Source of the DNA: Actinomycetospora termitidis
GTDB taxonomy: Bacteria > Actinomycetota > Actinomycetes > Mycobacteriales > Pseudonocardiaceae
Assembly (NCBI RefSeq): GCF_030286555.1
Contig: NZ_JASVWF010000001.1
Location: 992,001 to 1,056,000 of the forward strand
Reading direction: 5' to 3'
DNA: 64,000 nucleotides
The notes beneath the pieces are model-generated. The model made no database searches and was not told the DNA's origin. It was given only the letters and a program-made list of their open reading frames with translations. Below, one piece after another: positions 13,955 through 22,792 of this stretch. The first letter of the stretch is position 1, and each line of letters begins with the position of its first letter. The position numbers and the translations under genes are program-made.

Positions 13955-14710
13955 ATGACTGTGGGCACGCTGGTGCTGCTGCGGCACGGCCAGAGCGAGT
14001 GGAACGAGAAGAACCTCTTCACCGGATGGGTCGACGTCCCGCTGTCGGCCACCGGCGAGCAGGAGGCCCGCCGTGGCGGCGAGCTCCTGGCGGACGCCGG
14101 GCTGCTCCCCGACGTCCTGCACACCTCGCTGCTCCGGCGGGCCATCGCGACCGCCAACATCGCGCTGGACACCTGCGACCGGCACTGGATCCCGGTGCGC
14201 CGGGACTGGCGGCTCAACGAGCGGCACTACGGCGCCCTGCAGGGCAAGGACAAGAAGCAGACGATGGAGGAGTTCGGCGAGGAGCAGTTCCAGATCTGGC
14301 GCCGCTCCTACGACACCCCGCCGCCCCCCATCGACCCGGACGACGAGTACGCGCAGACCGGCGACCCGCGCTACGCCGACCTGGGCGACGGGATGCCGCG
14401 CACCGAGTGCCTCAAGGACGTCCTCGAGCGGCTGCTGCCGTACTGGACCGAGGCCGTCGTCCCGGACCTGACGGCGGGTCGGACCGTGCTCGTCGCCGCG
14501 CACGGCAACTCGCTGCGCGCCGTCGTCAAGCACCTCGACGGCGTCGACGACGACACCATCGCCGGGCTGAACATCCCGACCGGCATCCCGCTGCGCTACG
14601 ACCTCGAGTCCGCGGGCGACGACCTCCGCCCGACGAACCCCGGCGGCACCTACCTCGACCCGGAGGCGGCGAAGGACGCGATCGCGGCGGTGGCCAACCA
14701 GGGCCGCTGA
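13955..14710 (+). CDS. gpmA: 2,3-bisphosphoglycerate-dependent phosphoglycerate mutase
   Basis: A 251-residue glycolytic enzyme interconverting 3- and 2-phosphoglycerate. It has the RHG motif [20 protein letters not shown] with the phosphorylated His, [14 protein letters not shown], the [19 protein letters not shown] stretch of the dPGM family and the second catalytic His in [20 protein letters not shown] 13955 follows a TAGGGT box (13941-13946) by 8 nt, indicating a short or absent leader. It is divergent from the repeat-peptide operon and followed by senX3-regX3, the same order as gpm1-senX3-regX3 in Mycobacterium tuberculosis. Confidence 0.96.
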   Translation: MTVGTLVLLRHGQSEWNEKNLFTGWVDVPLSATGEQEARRGGELLADAGLLPDVLHTSLLRRAIATANIALDTCDRHWIPVRRDWRLNERHYGALQGKDKKQTMEEFGEEQFQIWRRSYDTPPPPIDPDDEYAQTGDPRYADLGDGMPRTECLKDVLERLLPYWTEAVVPDLTAGRTVLVAAHGNSLRAVVKHLDGVDDDTIAGLNIPTGIPLRYDLESAGDDLRPTNPGGTYLDPEAAKDAIAAVANQGR

Positions 14711-14720
14711 CTCCGGAGGC

Positions 14721-14738
14721 GGTGAACACCGCCTGAAC
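14721..14738. promoter_or_regulatory. PHO/RegX3-type box upstream of senX3
   Basis: GGTGAAC (14721-14727) and CCTGAAC (14732-14738) are 7-mers with an 11-bp period, the reverse orientation of the GTTCACC-N4-GTTCACC boxes bound by PhoP and RegX3 in actinobacteria. A weaker third unit may follow at 14743. It lies about 95 bp upstream of the senX3 start, which fits autoregulation of senX3-regX3. Confidence 0.65.
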
Positions 14739-14832
14739 GGGGTCCCAACAGTCACCCGTCCGGGGGTTGGACGGGTCACCAACGGGACTCCGACGCGGGT
14801 GGAAATCGCGGTGACGGCCCTACCATCGCGTC

Positions 14833-16053
14833 GTGGCCGTGCCGCTGTCCGTGACCGTCCTGGCCGTCGTCGTGGCGGCGGTCCTGGGCGTCGTGGTCGG
14901 TGCGGCCGGGCTCCGGTGGAGGACCCGGGCCACGCGCACGCCGGTCGTCGCCGCCGGTCCGACCGTCGCGGAACTGCTGGCCCGCATCGTGCGGCGCTCG
15001 CACACCGGCCTCGCGGTGATCAACCGCTTCGGCGACGTGGTGCTGTCGAACGACCGGGCCGAGATCCTGGGCGCGGTCGTCGACGCGCGTCCCGACGGGC
15101 GGGTCGCGGCCGCGGCAGAACGGATCGCCGAGCACGGCGGCACGGCCGAGATCGACCTGTCGCCGCCGGTGGCGTCGCGCCGCGCCCCGCAGTCGGTGAT
15201 CGCCCGGCTCGGCCCCCTGGGGGACGGGTTCGTGGTGGTCGAGGCCTCGGACACCTCGGCCGCGGTCCGCCTCGAGGCAGTGCGGCGGGACTTCGTGGCG
15301 AACGTCGGCCACGAGCTCAAGACGCCGGTCGGGGCGATGGCCGTGCTCGCCGAGGCCGCGCTCGACGCCGACGACCCGGCCGAGGTCACCCGCTTCACGA
15401 CGAAGATCCTCCACGAGTCCCGTCGTCTGGGGTCGCTGGTCACCGAGCTCATCGAGCTCTCCCGGCTCCAGGGTGCGGAGGCGCTGCCCGAGCTCGAGCC
15501 GGTCGGGCTCGACGACGTGGTGCGCGAGGCCGTCGCGCGGGTGCGGGTGTCCGCCGAGACCGCGGGTACCGACCTCACGCTCGACGCCCCCAGCGGGCTG
15601 GAGGCCGCGGGCAGCCGCACGTTGCTGGTCACCGCGCTGGCCAACCTGCTGGAGAACGCGATCGCCTACTCGCCGGAGGGATCCCCCGTGTCGGTGCGGC
15701 GACGCAAGGTCGACTCGCGCGTGGAGATCTCGGTGACCGACCGCGGGATCGGGATCGCCCCCGAGCACCAGGAACGGGTGTTCGAGCGGTTCTTCCGGGT
15801 CGACCCGGCGCGCTCCCGGGCGACGGGGGGCACCGGGCTGGGCCTGGCGATCGTCAAGCACGTCGCCGCCAACCACGGCGGTGAGGTCCGGCTGTGGAGC
15901 GAGCCCGGGGTCGGCTCCACCTTCACGTTGCGGCTGCCGACCCCGGAGGCGACCGGCGGGGACCCGCCGTCACCCGTCGTCGGGACCGGGTCCCGCGACA
16001 CCACCCACCGGACCGGAACACCCGTGCTGGAACCGACGAGCAGAGGTGAGTAG
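14833..16053 (+). CDS. senX3: Phosphate-responsive sensor histidine kinase SenX3
   Basis: A 406-residue membrane kinase. A single N-terminal helix (residues about 5-27) is followed by a PAS-like sensor region with HTGLAVINRFGDVVLSNDRA. The HisKA dimerisation domain carries phosphoacceptor His160 in FVANVGHELKTPVGAM, and the HATPase_c domain shows NLLENAIAYSPEG, DRGIGIAPEHQERVFERFFR and GTGLGLAIVKHV. GTG 14833 sits 6 nt after a TACCAT box (14821-14826), consistent with a leaderless mRNA. regX3 begins directly after its stop. In actinobacteria this pair (SenX3-RegX3, PhoR-PhoP) controls the response to phosphate limitation, usually with PhoU and Pst, which are not in this window. Confidence 0.93.
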   Translation: MAVPLSVTVLAVVVAAVLGVVVGAAGLRWRTRATRTPVVAAGPTVAELLARIVRRSHTGLAVINRFGDVVLSNDRAEILGAVVDARPDGRVAAAAERIAEHGGTAEIDLSPPVASRRAPQSVIARLGPLGDGFVVVEASDTSAAVRLEAVRRDFVANVGHELKTPVGAMAVLAEAALDADDPAEVTRFTTKILHESRRLGSLVTELIELSRLQGAEALPELEPVGLDDVVREAVARVRVSAETAGTDLTLDAPSGLEAAGSRTLLVTALANLLENAIAYSPEGSPVSVRRRKVDSRVEISVTDRGIGIAPEHQERVFERFFRVDPARSRATGGTGLGLAIVKHVAANHGGEVRLWSEPGVGSTFTLRLPTPEATGGDPPSPVVGTGSRDTTHRTGTPVLEPTSRGE

Positions 16054-16773
16054 ATGACCAGGGTGCTGATCGTGGAGGACGAGGAGTCCTTCGCGGACCC
16101 GCTGGCCTACCTGCTGCGCAAGGAGGGCTTCGAGGCGAGTGTCGCGGAGACCGGCGCCGCCGCCCTCGAGGACTTCGAGCGCCACGGCGCCGACATCGTC
16201 CTGCTGGACCTGATGCTGCCCGGGATGAGCGGCACCGACGTGTGCAAGGCCCTCCGGGCGCGCTCGTCGGTCCCGGTGATCATGGTGACCGCCCGGGACG
16301 CCGAGATCGACAAGGTGGTCGGGCTCGAGCTCGGCGCCGACGACTACGTCACGAAGCCCTACTCCGCCCGCGAGCTGATCGCCCGGGTGCGGGCGGTGCT
16401 GCGGCGCGGGCAGGAGAACGACGGCCCGGCCGAGGGCAGCACCGGATCCTCCGCGGACCGTCAGGTGCTGGAGGCCGGCCCGGTGCGGATGGACGTCGGG
16501 CGCCACGTGGTGACCGTCGACGCCGCGGGCGACGCCGTGGAGGTGGCGCTGCCGCTCAAGGAGTTCGACCTGCTCGAGTACCTGATGCGCAACGTGGGCC
16601 GGGTGCTCACCCGCGCGCAGCTCATCGACCGGGTCTGGGGCGCGGACTACGTCGGCGACACCAAGACCCTCGACGTCCACATCAAGCGACTGCGCGCCAA
16701 GCTCGAGCCGGAACCCTCGCAGCCCCGGCACCTGCTGACGGTGCGGGGCCTGGGCTACAAGCTGGACGCGTGA
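16054..16773 (+). CDS. regX3: OmpR-family response regulator RegX3
   Basis: A 239-residue response regulator. The receiver domain (1-120) has phosphoacceptor Asp52 in DIVLLDLMLPG, acidic residues in VEDEE and Lys in DDYVTKPYSARELIARV. The C-terminal winged helix has LPLKEFDLLEYLMRNVGRVL, TRAQLIDRVWGADYVGDTK and the wing RHLLTVRGLGYKLD. ATG 16054 follows the senX3 stop codon with no gap, so the two are one operon. Expected targets are phosphate uptake and scavenging genes and its own operon, for which a GGTGAAC-type box is present at 14721. Sequence and synteny agree on the name. Confidence 0.94.
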   Translation: MTRVLIVEDEESFADPLAYLLRKEGFEASVAETGAAALEDFERHGADIVLLDLMLPGMSGTDVCKALRARSSVPVIMVTARDAEIDKVVGLELGADDYVTKPYSARELIARVRAVLRRGQENDGPAEGSTGSSADRQVLEAGPVRMDVGRHVVTVDAAGDAVEVALPLKEFDLLEYLMRNVGRVLTRAQLIDRVWGADYVGDTKTLDVHIKRLRAKLEPEPSQPRHLLTVRGLGYKLDA

Positions 16774-16830
16774 GGGGCCGGCCCGTGACCACCCATCGAG
16801 TGACGTCGAGCACCGTCTAGGCTGGTCGCC

Positions 16831-17850
16831 GTGCGTCTCGGGGTTCTCGACGTGGGGTCGAACACGGTTCACCTCCTCGTGGTCGACGCGCACCGGGGGG
16901 CCCACCCGACGCCGCAGTCCTCGACGAAGACCGCGCTACGGCTCGCCGAGCACGTGACCGGCGGGCAGCTCTCCCGCAAGGGCGCCGACGCGCTCGTCTC
17001 GGCCGTCGCCGAGGCCCGGCGGGAGGCGAGCGCACTCGGGTGCGACGACGTGCTGGCCTTCGCCACCTCCGCGGTGCGCGACGCCGACAACTCCGACGCG
17101 GTGCTCGCGCGGGTCCGGGACGAGACCGGGGTCGACCTGCAGGTCCTCACGGGTCCCGACGAGGCGGCGCTCACCTTCCTCGCGGTGCGCCGCTGGTTCG
17201 GGTGGTCGGCCGGGCGGCTGCTCTCGCTCGACATCGGCGGCGGCTCGCTGGAGATGGCCGTCGGACGTGACGAGCGCCCCGACGTCGCCCTCTCCCTGCC
17301 CCTGGGCGCGGGCCGGCTGACCCGGGACTGGTTCGCGGCCGACCCGCCGGACCGCAAGGAGACCCGGGCGCTCGCCGAGTACGTCCACGACATGGTCGCC
17401 CCGGCCGCGGCCGCGCTGCTCGACGGCGGGCCCCCGGAGCGGGCCGTCGTCACCTCCAAGACCTTCCGGTCACTCGCCCGGCTCACCGGTGCGGCGCCGC
17501 GGTCGGCCGGTCCGCGGGTGCACCGACGCCTCACGGTCGCCGGGCTGCGGCAGGTCGTCGCCTTCATCAGCCGCATGGACTCCGCAGACCTCGCCGAGCT
17601 CGAGGGGGTCAGCGCCTCCCGGGCCCACCAGCTCGTCGCCGGCGCGATCGTCGCGCGCGGGGCGATGGACGCCCTCGGCCTCGAGGAGGTCGAGGTCTGC
17701 CCGTGGGCCCTGCGTGAAGGCGTGATCCTGGGACGCCTGGACCAGGTCCCCCTCGAGGACGGTCCGTTCGCCGCTGACGGGACGTACGCCACCGGTCGTC
17801 CTGCTGCGACTGGACGAGCAGGCTCGACCACGGCACGGTGGAACGGATGA
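16831..17850 (+). CDS. Ppx/GppA family exopolyphosphatase
   Basis: A 339-residue member of the Ppx/GppA phosphatase family (ASKHA fold). Members hydrolyse inorganic polyphosphate from the end or convert pppGpp to ppGpp. Visible motifs are [16 protein letters not shown] (phosphate-1), [27 protein letters not shown] (phosphate-2) and the C-terminal [19 protein letters not shown]. The length matches the short actinobacterial form (M. tuberculosis Ppx1). GTG 16831 lies 7 nt after TAGGCT (16818-16823). Its stop overlaps the next start as ATGA (17847-17850). Placement right after senX3-regX3 links it to phosphate and polyphosphate control. Confidence 0.92.
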   Translation: MRLGVLDVGSNTVHLLVVDAHRGAHPTPQSSTKTALRLAEHVTGGQLSRKGADALVSAVAEARREASALGCDDVLAFATSAVRDADNSDAVLARVRDETGVDLQVLTGPDEAALTFLAVRRWFGWSAGRLLSLDIGGGSLEMAVGRDERPDVALSLPLGAGRLTRDWFAADPPDRKETRALAEYVHDMVAPAAAALLDGGPPERAVVTSKTFRSLARLTGAAPRSAGPRVHRRLTVAGLRQVVAFISRMDSADLAELEGVSASRAHQLVAGAIVARGAMDALGLEEVEVCPWALREGVILGRLDQVPLEDGPFAADGTYATGRPAATGRAGSTTARWNG

Positions 17851-19184
17851 CGACCGACGGTCCCCCTCCGCGAGGAGCTCAGCGCAGCGTGGCGGAGCTG
17901 CTGGCCGCCTACGGCGCCGAGTCGCGGTCGGCGTCGCCGCCGCCGGATCCCCAGCCCGAGCCCCGCGATCCCTACGGCGACGCCGGGTACGGCTCGTCGT
18001 ACGCGGCCCCCGCGGACTACGGGTCCTCGTCGTACGGCCCGCCCCGCGGCTCCTACGACACGTACGACTGCTACGGCTCCTACGACCAGGAGCCCCCGGG
18101 GCGCGGGTCGTACTCGTCCGGCTACGACTCCTACGGGTCGTCCTACGACCCGCCCGGGTACGGCTCGTCGTCCTACGACCAGGGCTACGGGGCCTCGGGC
18201 CCCGGCTCCTCGTCGCCGTACGGCTCGTCGGGATACGGCTCGTCGGGGTACGGCTCCGCGGGCTACGGCTCGTCGGGGTACGGCTCCGCCTACGACGACG
18301 GGTACGGCCCGGCCGGGTACGACTCCTACGACCAGGGCCCCCCCTCGCGCGGTCCCGCGTACGGAGCGCCCTCCTACGGGTCCCCGTCGTACGCCCCCGA
18401 GCCCCCGCCGCAGGATCCCTACGGCGGCGGGTACGGCAGCCCGTCCGGATACGGGTACGCCGCGCCGGCGCCCACGGGGTACGGCCAGCCGTCCGCCGTG
18501 CCGCGCCAGTCCGGACCGCCGCCCGGGTCCGGCCCGCAGCCGGCGAGCGCCCCGCCGCAGGCCTGGGCGCCCTCGGCCCCGACCACGGTGACGCCGGCCG
18601 CGCGCCCGGCCCCGCCGGAGGCGCCGACCACCGCGCAGCCCGTGGCACCGACGCAGGCCCAGCCGACGCAGGCCCAGCCGACCTCGGTGCAGCAGACGCA
18701 GGTCCAGCCGGGCCCGCAGGCAGCGCCCACCCGCGCCACCCCGGCGCCCACCACTGCGTCCCCGCGGCCGACCGACGACGGCGGCCCGCCGACCGCCGCG
18801 TCCGCGGCCGCCCGGCCCGACGCGACCCGGGCGGACGCCCCCGCCGGGCTCGACCGCGACCTCGACGACCGGGACGACGACGACTGGGACGACGAGTACG
18901 ACGACGAGCCCGTGGAACGCCCGTCCGCGCGCGAGTGGGCGATCATCGCCGGCCAGCTCGTCGTCGGTGCCGTGCTCGGGGCCCTGCTGTGGATCGGGTT
19001 CTCCTACCTCTGGCAGTCCCAGCCCGTCATCGCCCTGGTCCTCGCCGCCGCCGCGACCGGTGGGCTCGTCTTCGGGGTGCGGGCCATGCGTCGCTCGGAC
19101 GACCTGCAGACCATGGCGCTCGCGATCGTCGTCGGCCTGGTCGTCACCGTCTCGCCGGCGGCGTTCGTCCTCCTCGCTCGTTGA
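17847..19184 (+). CDS. Low-complexity Tyr/Gly/Ser-rich membrane protein (Rv0497-position homologue)
   Basis: A 445-residue protein in three parts. Residues 43-213 are a low-complexity domain built of GYGSS, SYGS and GYDSY motifs with 33 Tyr in about 171 residues, very like the sticker pattern of human FUS/EWS domains. Residues 215-335 are Pro/Ala/Thr/Gln-rich, followed by an acidic run ([16 protein letters not shown]). Three membrane helices close the protein ([37 protein letters not shown] and [20 protein letters not shown]). The N-terminus [19 protein letters not shown] would be cytoplasmic. ATG 17847 overlaps the ppx stop. Its position between ppx and the isomerase matches M. tuberculosis Rv0497, a membrane protein of unknown function. 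Phase separation is a composition-based inference. Confidence 0.85.
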   Translation: MTTDGPPPRGAQRSVAELLAAYGAESRSASPPPDPQPEPRDPYGDAGYGSSYAAPADYGSSSYGPPRGSYDTYDCYGSYDQEPPGRGSYSSGYDSYGSSYDPPGYGSSSYDQGYGASGPGSSSPYGSSGYGSSGYGSAGYGSSGYGSAYDDGYGPAGYDSYDQGPPSRGPAYGAPSYGSPSYAPEPPPQDPYGGGYGSPSGYGYAAPAPTGYGQPSAVPRQSGPPPGSGPQPASAPPQAWAPSAPTTVTPAARPAPPEAPTTAQPVAPTQAQPTQAQPTSVQQTQVQPGPQAAPTRATPAPTTASPRPTDDGGPPTAASAAARPDATRADAPAGLDRDLDDRDDDDWDDEYDDEPVERPSAREWAIIAGQLVVGAVLGALLWIGFSYLWQSQPVIALVLAAAATGGLVFGVRAMRRSDDLQTMALAIVVGLVVTVSPAAFVLLAR

Positions 19185-20011
19185 CCGGCGACCCGTCGCC
19201 GGCGGCCGGCCCGCCCGTCCCCGTCGCGCTGTCGACCGCGTCGGTCTACCCGGAGCCCATGTCCGCGGGGTTCGACGCGGCGGCCGAGCTCGGCTACGAC
19301 GGCGTCGAGCTGATGGTCTGGAACGAGCCCGAGTCGCGCCAGCTGCGCACCGTGGCGCGGCACGCCGAACGCACCGGCGTGCCCGTCCTGGCGGTGCACG
19401 CCCCGTGCCTCGCCATCACCCAGCGGGTCTGGGGCGCGGATCCGGCCGAACGCCTGCGGCGCAGCGTCGTGCTGGCGGCGGGCCTCGGCGCCCCGATCGT
19501 CGTGCTCCACCCGCCGTTCCGCTGGCAGCGCCGGTACGCGGCCGGGCTGGCCCGCCAGGTCGACGAGCTCGAACGCGCGCACGGCGTCCGGATCGCGATG
19601 GAGAACATGTTCCCGCTGCGGCGCGGGCGCGTGCGGGTCTCGAGCTACACCCCCGGGCACGACCCGACGGTGCCGGGCGCCCGGAACTACACCCTGGACC
19701 TCTCGCACACCGCGGTCGCGGGCGACGACGCGTTCGCCCTCCTCGAGCGCATGGGCGACCGCCTGGTCCACCTGCACCTCGCCGACGGCACCGGGGAGCC
19801 TCACGACGAGCACCTCGTCCCCGGCCGCGGCACCCAGCCGTGCGCGGACGTCCTGCGCCGGCTCGCGCTGACCGGCTTCGGGGGCACCGTCGTCGTCGAG
19901 ATCTCGACCCGCCGGGCCCGCACCCGCAACGAGCGCCTCGACGCCCTCGCCGAGTCGCTGCTCTTCGCGCGGCTGCACCTCGGCTCGCGCGTGCCCCGCT
20001 CGCGCGCCTGA
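19181..20011 (+). CDS. Sugar phosphate isomerase/epimerase family protein
   Basis: A 276-residue TIM-barrel protein of the AP-endonuclease-2/xylose-isomerase-like family: [51 protein letters not shown], a metal-ligand Glu in IAMENMFPL, and [10 protein letters not shown] and [20 protein letters not shown] carrying His/Asp ligands. The start is taken as TTG 19181, which overlaps the previous stop as TTGA and includes the conserved [18 protein letters not shown] 19259 would delete the first strand. It is coupled to the ppx and low-complexity genes as in the mycobacterial Rv0496-Rv0498 block. The substrate is unknown. Confidence 0.87.
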   Translation: MTGDPSPAAGPPVPVALSTASVYPEPMSAGFDAAAELGYDGVELMVWNEPESRQLRTVARHAERTGVPVLAVHAPCLAITQRVWGADPAERLRRSVVLAAGLGAPIVVLHPPFRWQRRYAAGLARQVDELERAHGVRIAMENMFPLRRGRVRVSSYTPGHDPTVPGARNYTLDLSHTAVAGDDAFALLERMGDRLVHLHLADGTGEPHDEHLVPGRGTQPCADVLRRLALTGFGGTVVVEISTRRARTRNERLDALAESLLFARLHLGSRVPRSRA

Positions 20012-20062
20012 CGGGGGCGGGCGCGGGTCGGACGCGACCCGCCGTCGGGAAGACTGCGGAGC

Positions 20063-20902
20063 ATGACGACGGAGACGCAGCGGAGCGCGGCCCGATCCTC
20101 CGACACGGTCGCGGTGCTGGGCGGCGGACGGATCGGGGAGGCCCTGCTGGGCGGGTTGGTCGCGGCGGGTCGCGACGCCGGGTCGCTGCTGGTCGTGGAG
20201 CGCGACGCCGACCGGGCGGCCGAGGTGAGCGGGCGCCTCGGTGTCACGGCGACCGACGTCGCGGACGCCGCCGGCCGCGCCGACGTCCTCGTCGTCGCCG
20301 TGAAGCCCCAGGACGTCCAGGGAGTCCTGGAGTCCGTCCCGGCGGGGCGCGAGCGCGTCGTCGTCTCGCTCGCCGCCGGTATCCCGACGATCGCGCTCGA
20401 GCGGTGGCTGCCGACGGGGACGCCGGTCGTCCGGGTCATGCCGAACACCCCGATGCTCGTCGGCCGGGCGATGTGCGTGCTCTCCGCGGGCGCGCACGCC
20501 GACGACGCCGCGATGGACACCGCGGAGGGCCTGCTGCGCAGCGTCGGCCGGACGGTCCGGGTGCCGGAGTCCCAGCAGGACGCCGCGACCGCCCTGTCGG
20601 GCTCCGGGCCCGCCTACCTGTTCCTGGTGGCCGAGGCGATGATCGAGGCGGGTGTCGCGCTCGGCCTCCCGCGTCCCACGGCGACCGAACTCGTGACCGC
20701 CACCGTCGACGGCGCGGGCGGCCTGCTCACCGGACCCGGCAACCACCCGTCGCTGCTGCGCGAGGCCGTGACCTCGCCGGGCGGGACGACGGCCCAGGCG
20801 TTGCGGGTGCTCGAGGCGCACGGGCTGCGCGCGGCGTTCGCGGACGCCGTCGAGGCGTGCCGTGACCGTTCGCAGGCCCTCGGTGCCACGTACGGCGGTT
20901 GA
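20063..20902 (+). CDS. proC: Pyrroline-5-carboxylate reductase
   Basis: A 279-residue enzyme catalysing the last step of proline synthesis (P5C to proline with NAD(P)H). The N-terminal Rossmann fold has VAVLGGGRIGEALLGGLVAA. VMPNTPMLVGRAMCVLS and ATALSGSGPAYLFLVAEAM are the P5CR signatures, and the C-terminal dimerisation part contains HPSLLREAVTSPGGTTAQAL. ATG 20063 opens the frame. The gene order proC, small HTH protein, bS22, epimerase is the same as Rv0500-Rv0500A-Rv0500B-Rv0501 in M. tuberculosis. Confidence 0.96.
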   Translation: MTTETQRSAARSSDTVAVLGGGRIGEALLGGLVAAGRDAGSLLVVERDADRAAEVSGRLGVTATDVADAAGRADVLVVAVKPQDVQGVLESVPAGRERVVVSLAAGIPTIALERWLPTGTPVVRVMPNTPMLVGRAMCVLSAGAHADDAAMDTAEGLLRSVGRTVRVPESQQDAATALSGSGPAYLFLVAEAMIEAGVALGLPRPTATELVTATVDGAGGLLTGPGNHPSLLREAVTSPGGTTAQALRVLEAHGLRAAFADAVEACRDRSQALGATYGG

Positions 20903-21129
20903 CGGGGCACCGTCCGCTCGGGCCGGGCGCGCGACCGTTCGTCGCCGGACGGCGGTGCGCCCGGCGTGCGGCGTGTGCGCTTGACGCAGCGGGGACCACG
21001 GCCACCGCACCACCACGTCGAGCGATTCATCCGTCACATCCGTCTCGCTACTCTCCGATCAGCACGTGCGTGTCGAACCGCCGGAGGGGAAGACCGGCGG
21101 CACGACGGGTGCTCGGAAGGCGGTCAACC

Positions 21130-21354
21130 ATGCCGCAGAACGCCGCCGCTGGGCGGAGGGACGAGGGCGACCTGTCGCGGGTGCAGTTCCTGACCGTGGC
21201 CGAGGTCGCCGCGACCATGCGGGTGTCGAAGATGACGGTGTACCGACTCGTGCACAACGGAGAGCTGCCGGCGGTCCGCGTCGGCCGCAGCTTCCGGGTG
21301 CCCGAGGAGGCCGTCCACGAGTACCTCCGGGGCTCGTACATCGACGCCGGCTGA
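21130..21354 (+). CDS. Excisionase-like helix-turn-helix protein (Rv0500A-type)
   Basis: A 74-residue DNA-binding protein with an excisionase/MerR-like winged helix: FLTVAEVAATMRVSKMTVYR, then LVHNGELPAVRVGRSFRVP and a C-terminal helix EEAVHEYLRG. It is chromosomal, highly conserved between proC and the bS22 gene in actinobacteria, and not a phage excisionase. ATG 21130 is followed by a short basic N-terminus; the longer upstream frame is not coding. It is distinct from the bldC homologue at 45.9 kb, which is a second small protein of this fold. The target is unknown. Confidence 0.88.
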   Translation: MPQNAAAGRRDEGDLSRVQFLTVAEVAATMRVSKMTVYRLVHNGELPAVRVGRSFRVPEEAVHEYLRGSYIDAG

Positions 21355-21473
21355 CACCGGGAAAGGCCCGGGCGGTGCATCGGCGCCGCCCGGGCGCCCG
21401 GTACGGTGGAGCCTTGCGCTCCGGGGCCTCGGTCCCCGGGTCCTCCACCAGGTTGTAGCGAAAGGGAACCCGT

Positions 21474-21575
21474 ATGGGCTCGGTCATCAAGAAGCGTCGC
21501 AAGCGGATGTCGAAGAAGAAGCACCGTAAGCTGCTTCGCAAGACCCGCGTGCAGCGTCGCAAGCTCGGCAAGTGA
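21474..21575 (+). CDS. 30S ribosomal protein bS22 (AURKAIP1/COX24 domain)
   Basis: A 33-residue, extremely basic protein, [20 protein letters not shown] then [13 protein letters not shown], too short for normal gene callers. It corresponds to mycobacterial bS22 (Rv0500B), a small-subunit protein found near the decoding region of actinobacterial ribosomes, and to the AURKAIP1/COX24 domain. AAAGGGAA lies 5-8 nt before ATG 21474. A GC-rich hairpin-like stretch (GGGGCCTCGGTCCCCGG, about 21423-21439) precedes it. The gene order with proC and the epimerase is conserved, which supports the call. Confidence 0.93.
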   Translation: MGSVIKKRRKRMSKKKHRKLLRKTRVQRRKLGK

Positions 21576-21643
21576 CCGGCCCCGGCCGGGGCTGAGCATC
21601 GGGTCGCACGTCCAGGACACCGTCAGCCCCGTCCGGGAGAGTC

Positions 21644-22759
21644 ATGCCGCCGTCCGTCGTCCTCGTCACCGGTGTGAGCCGCCAGCTCGGCGGTGACCTC
21701 GCGGCACGGCTCGCAGCGGACCCCTCGATCGACCGCGTGCTCGGCGTGGACACGACGCCCCCGAGCCGCGACACGCGCCGGCGGATGGGCCGCGCGGAGT
21801 TCGTCCGGGTCGACATCCGGAACCCGCTGATCGGCAAGGTCATCAGTACCGCGAAGGTCGACACCGTCGTCCACGCCTCCCTCTCCGGGCACCCGTCGGC
21901 CTCCGGCGGGCGCTCGATGATGATGGAGATGAACGTCATCGGGACGATGCAGCTCCTCGCGGCGTGCCAGAAGTCGGACACGGTGGGCCGCCTCGTCGTC
22001 CGGTCGACCACGAGCGTCTACGGGGCCAGCCCGCGCGACCCGGCGACGTTCTCCGAGACCACGGAGCCGAAGGCCCTCCCGCCGGGCGGGTACGCGAAGG
22101 ACGCCGTCGAGATCGAGGGCTACGTCCGCAGCTTCTCCCGCCGCCGGCCGGACATCCCGGTGACGACGCTGCGGTTCGTCAACTTCATCGGTCCGCGCGC
22201 CGACACCGCGTTCGCGCACTACTTCTCGCTGCCCGTGGTGCCGATGGTGCTGGGCTTCGACGCCCGGGTGCAGCTGCTGCACCACGAGGACGCGGTCGCG
22301 GTCCTGGAGCGCGCCACGATGCACGACCTGCCCGGCGTGTACAACGTCGGCGCCGACGGCGTGCTGATGCTCTCGCAGGCGATCCGACGGGCCGGCCGTC
22401 TCTCCCTGCCGATCCCGGAGCCGCTGGTCCCGTGGGTCGGCCGGATCACCCGTCGCGCCCGCCTCGTGGACTTCTCGCCCGAGCAGATGCGGTTGCTCAA
22501 CTACGGGCGGGTGGTCGACACCACCAAGCTCAAGAACGAGTTCGGCTTCGAACCGCGCTGGACGACGGTGCAGGCGTTCGACGACTTCGTGGCCGGACGT
22601 GCGCTGCGCCCCGTCGTCGACACCGACCGCGTCGTCGGCGTCGGCGAGTCGCTCGTCCTGGGCGCGGCCCGTCGTCTCCCCGGTTTCGGCGGGGACACGG
22701 GACCGGCGCAGCTGGACGCCCCGCAGGACCAGACGCCCGCCCTCGCACCGGTGCGGTAG
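21644..22759 (+). CDS. NAD-dependent epimerase/dehydratase (GalE2-like SDR)
   Basis: A 371-residue extended short-chain dehydrogenase. The nucleotide-binding start is VVLVTGVSRQLGGDLAARLA, with Asp at the end of beta-2 (VLGVDTTPPS). VVRSTTSVYGASPRDPATFS carries the Ser/Thr region, and YAKDAVEIEGY supplies the YxxxK catalytic pair. Length and position match galE2 (Rv0501), once called UDP-glucose 4-epimerase although its substrate is unproven. ATG 21644 has GGGAGAG 5 nt upstream. A disordered tail of about 25 residues ends the protein. It is probably co-transcribed with the acyltransferase gene that follows after 33 nt. Confidence 0.88.
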   Translation: MPPSVVLVTGVSRQLGGDLAARLAADPSIDRVLGVDTTPPSRDTRRRMGRAEFVRVDIRNPLIGKVISTAKVDTVVHASLSGHPSASGGRSMMMEMNVIGTMQLLAACQKSDTVGRLVVRSTTSVYGASPRDPATFSETTEPKALPPGGYAKDAVEIEGYVRSFSRRRPDIPVTTLRFVNFIGPRADTAFAHYFSLPVVPMVLGFDARVQLLHHEDAVAVLERATMHDLPGVYNVGADGVLMLSQAIRRAGRLSLPIPEPLVPWVGRITRRARLVDFSPEQMRLLNYGRVVDTTKLKNEFGFEPRWTTVQAFDDFVAGRALRPVVDTDRVVGVGESLVLGAARRLPGFGGDTGPAQLDAPQDQTPALAPVR

Positions 22760-22792
22760 GGAAGCCACGTGAGCAGCAGGAGGAACGACCCG

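Noticed and set aside
21130..21354. Phage excisionase indicating an integrated element
   Set aside because: The gene sits in a conserved housekeeping order (proC to bS22) with no integrase or att-like repeats nearby.
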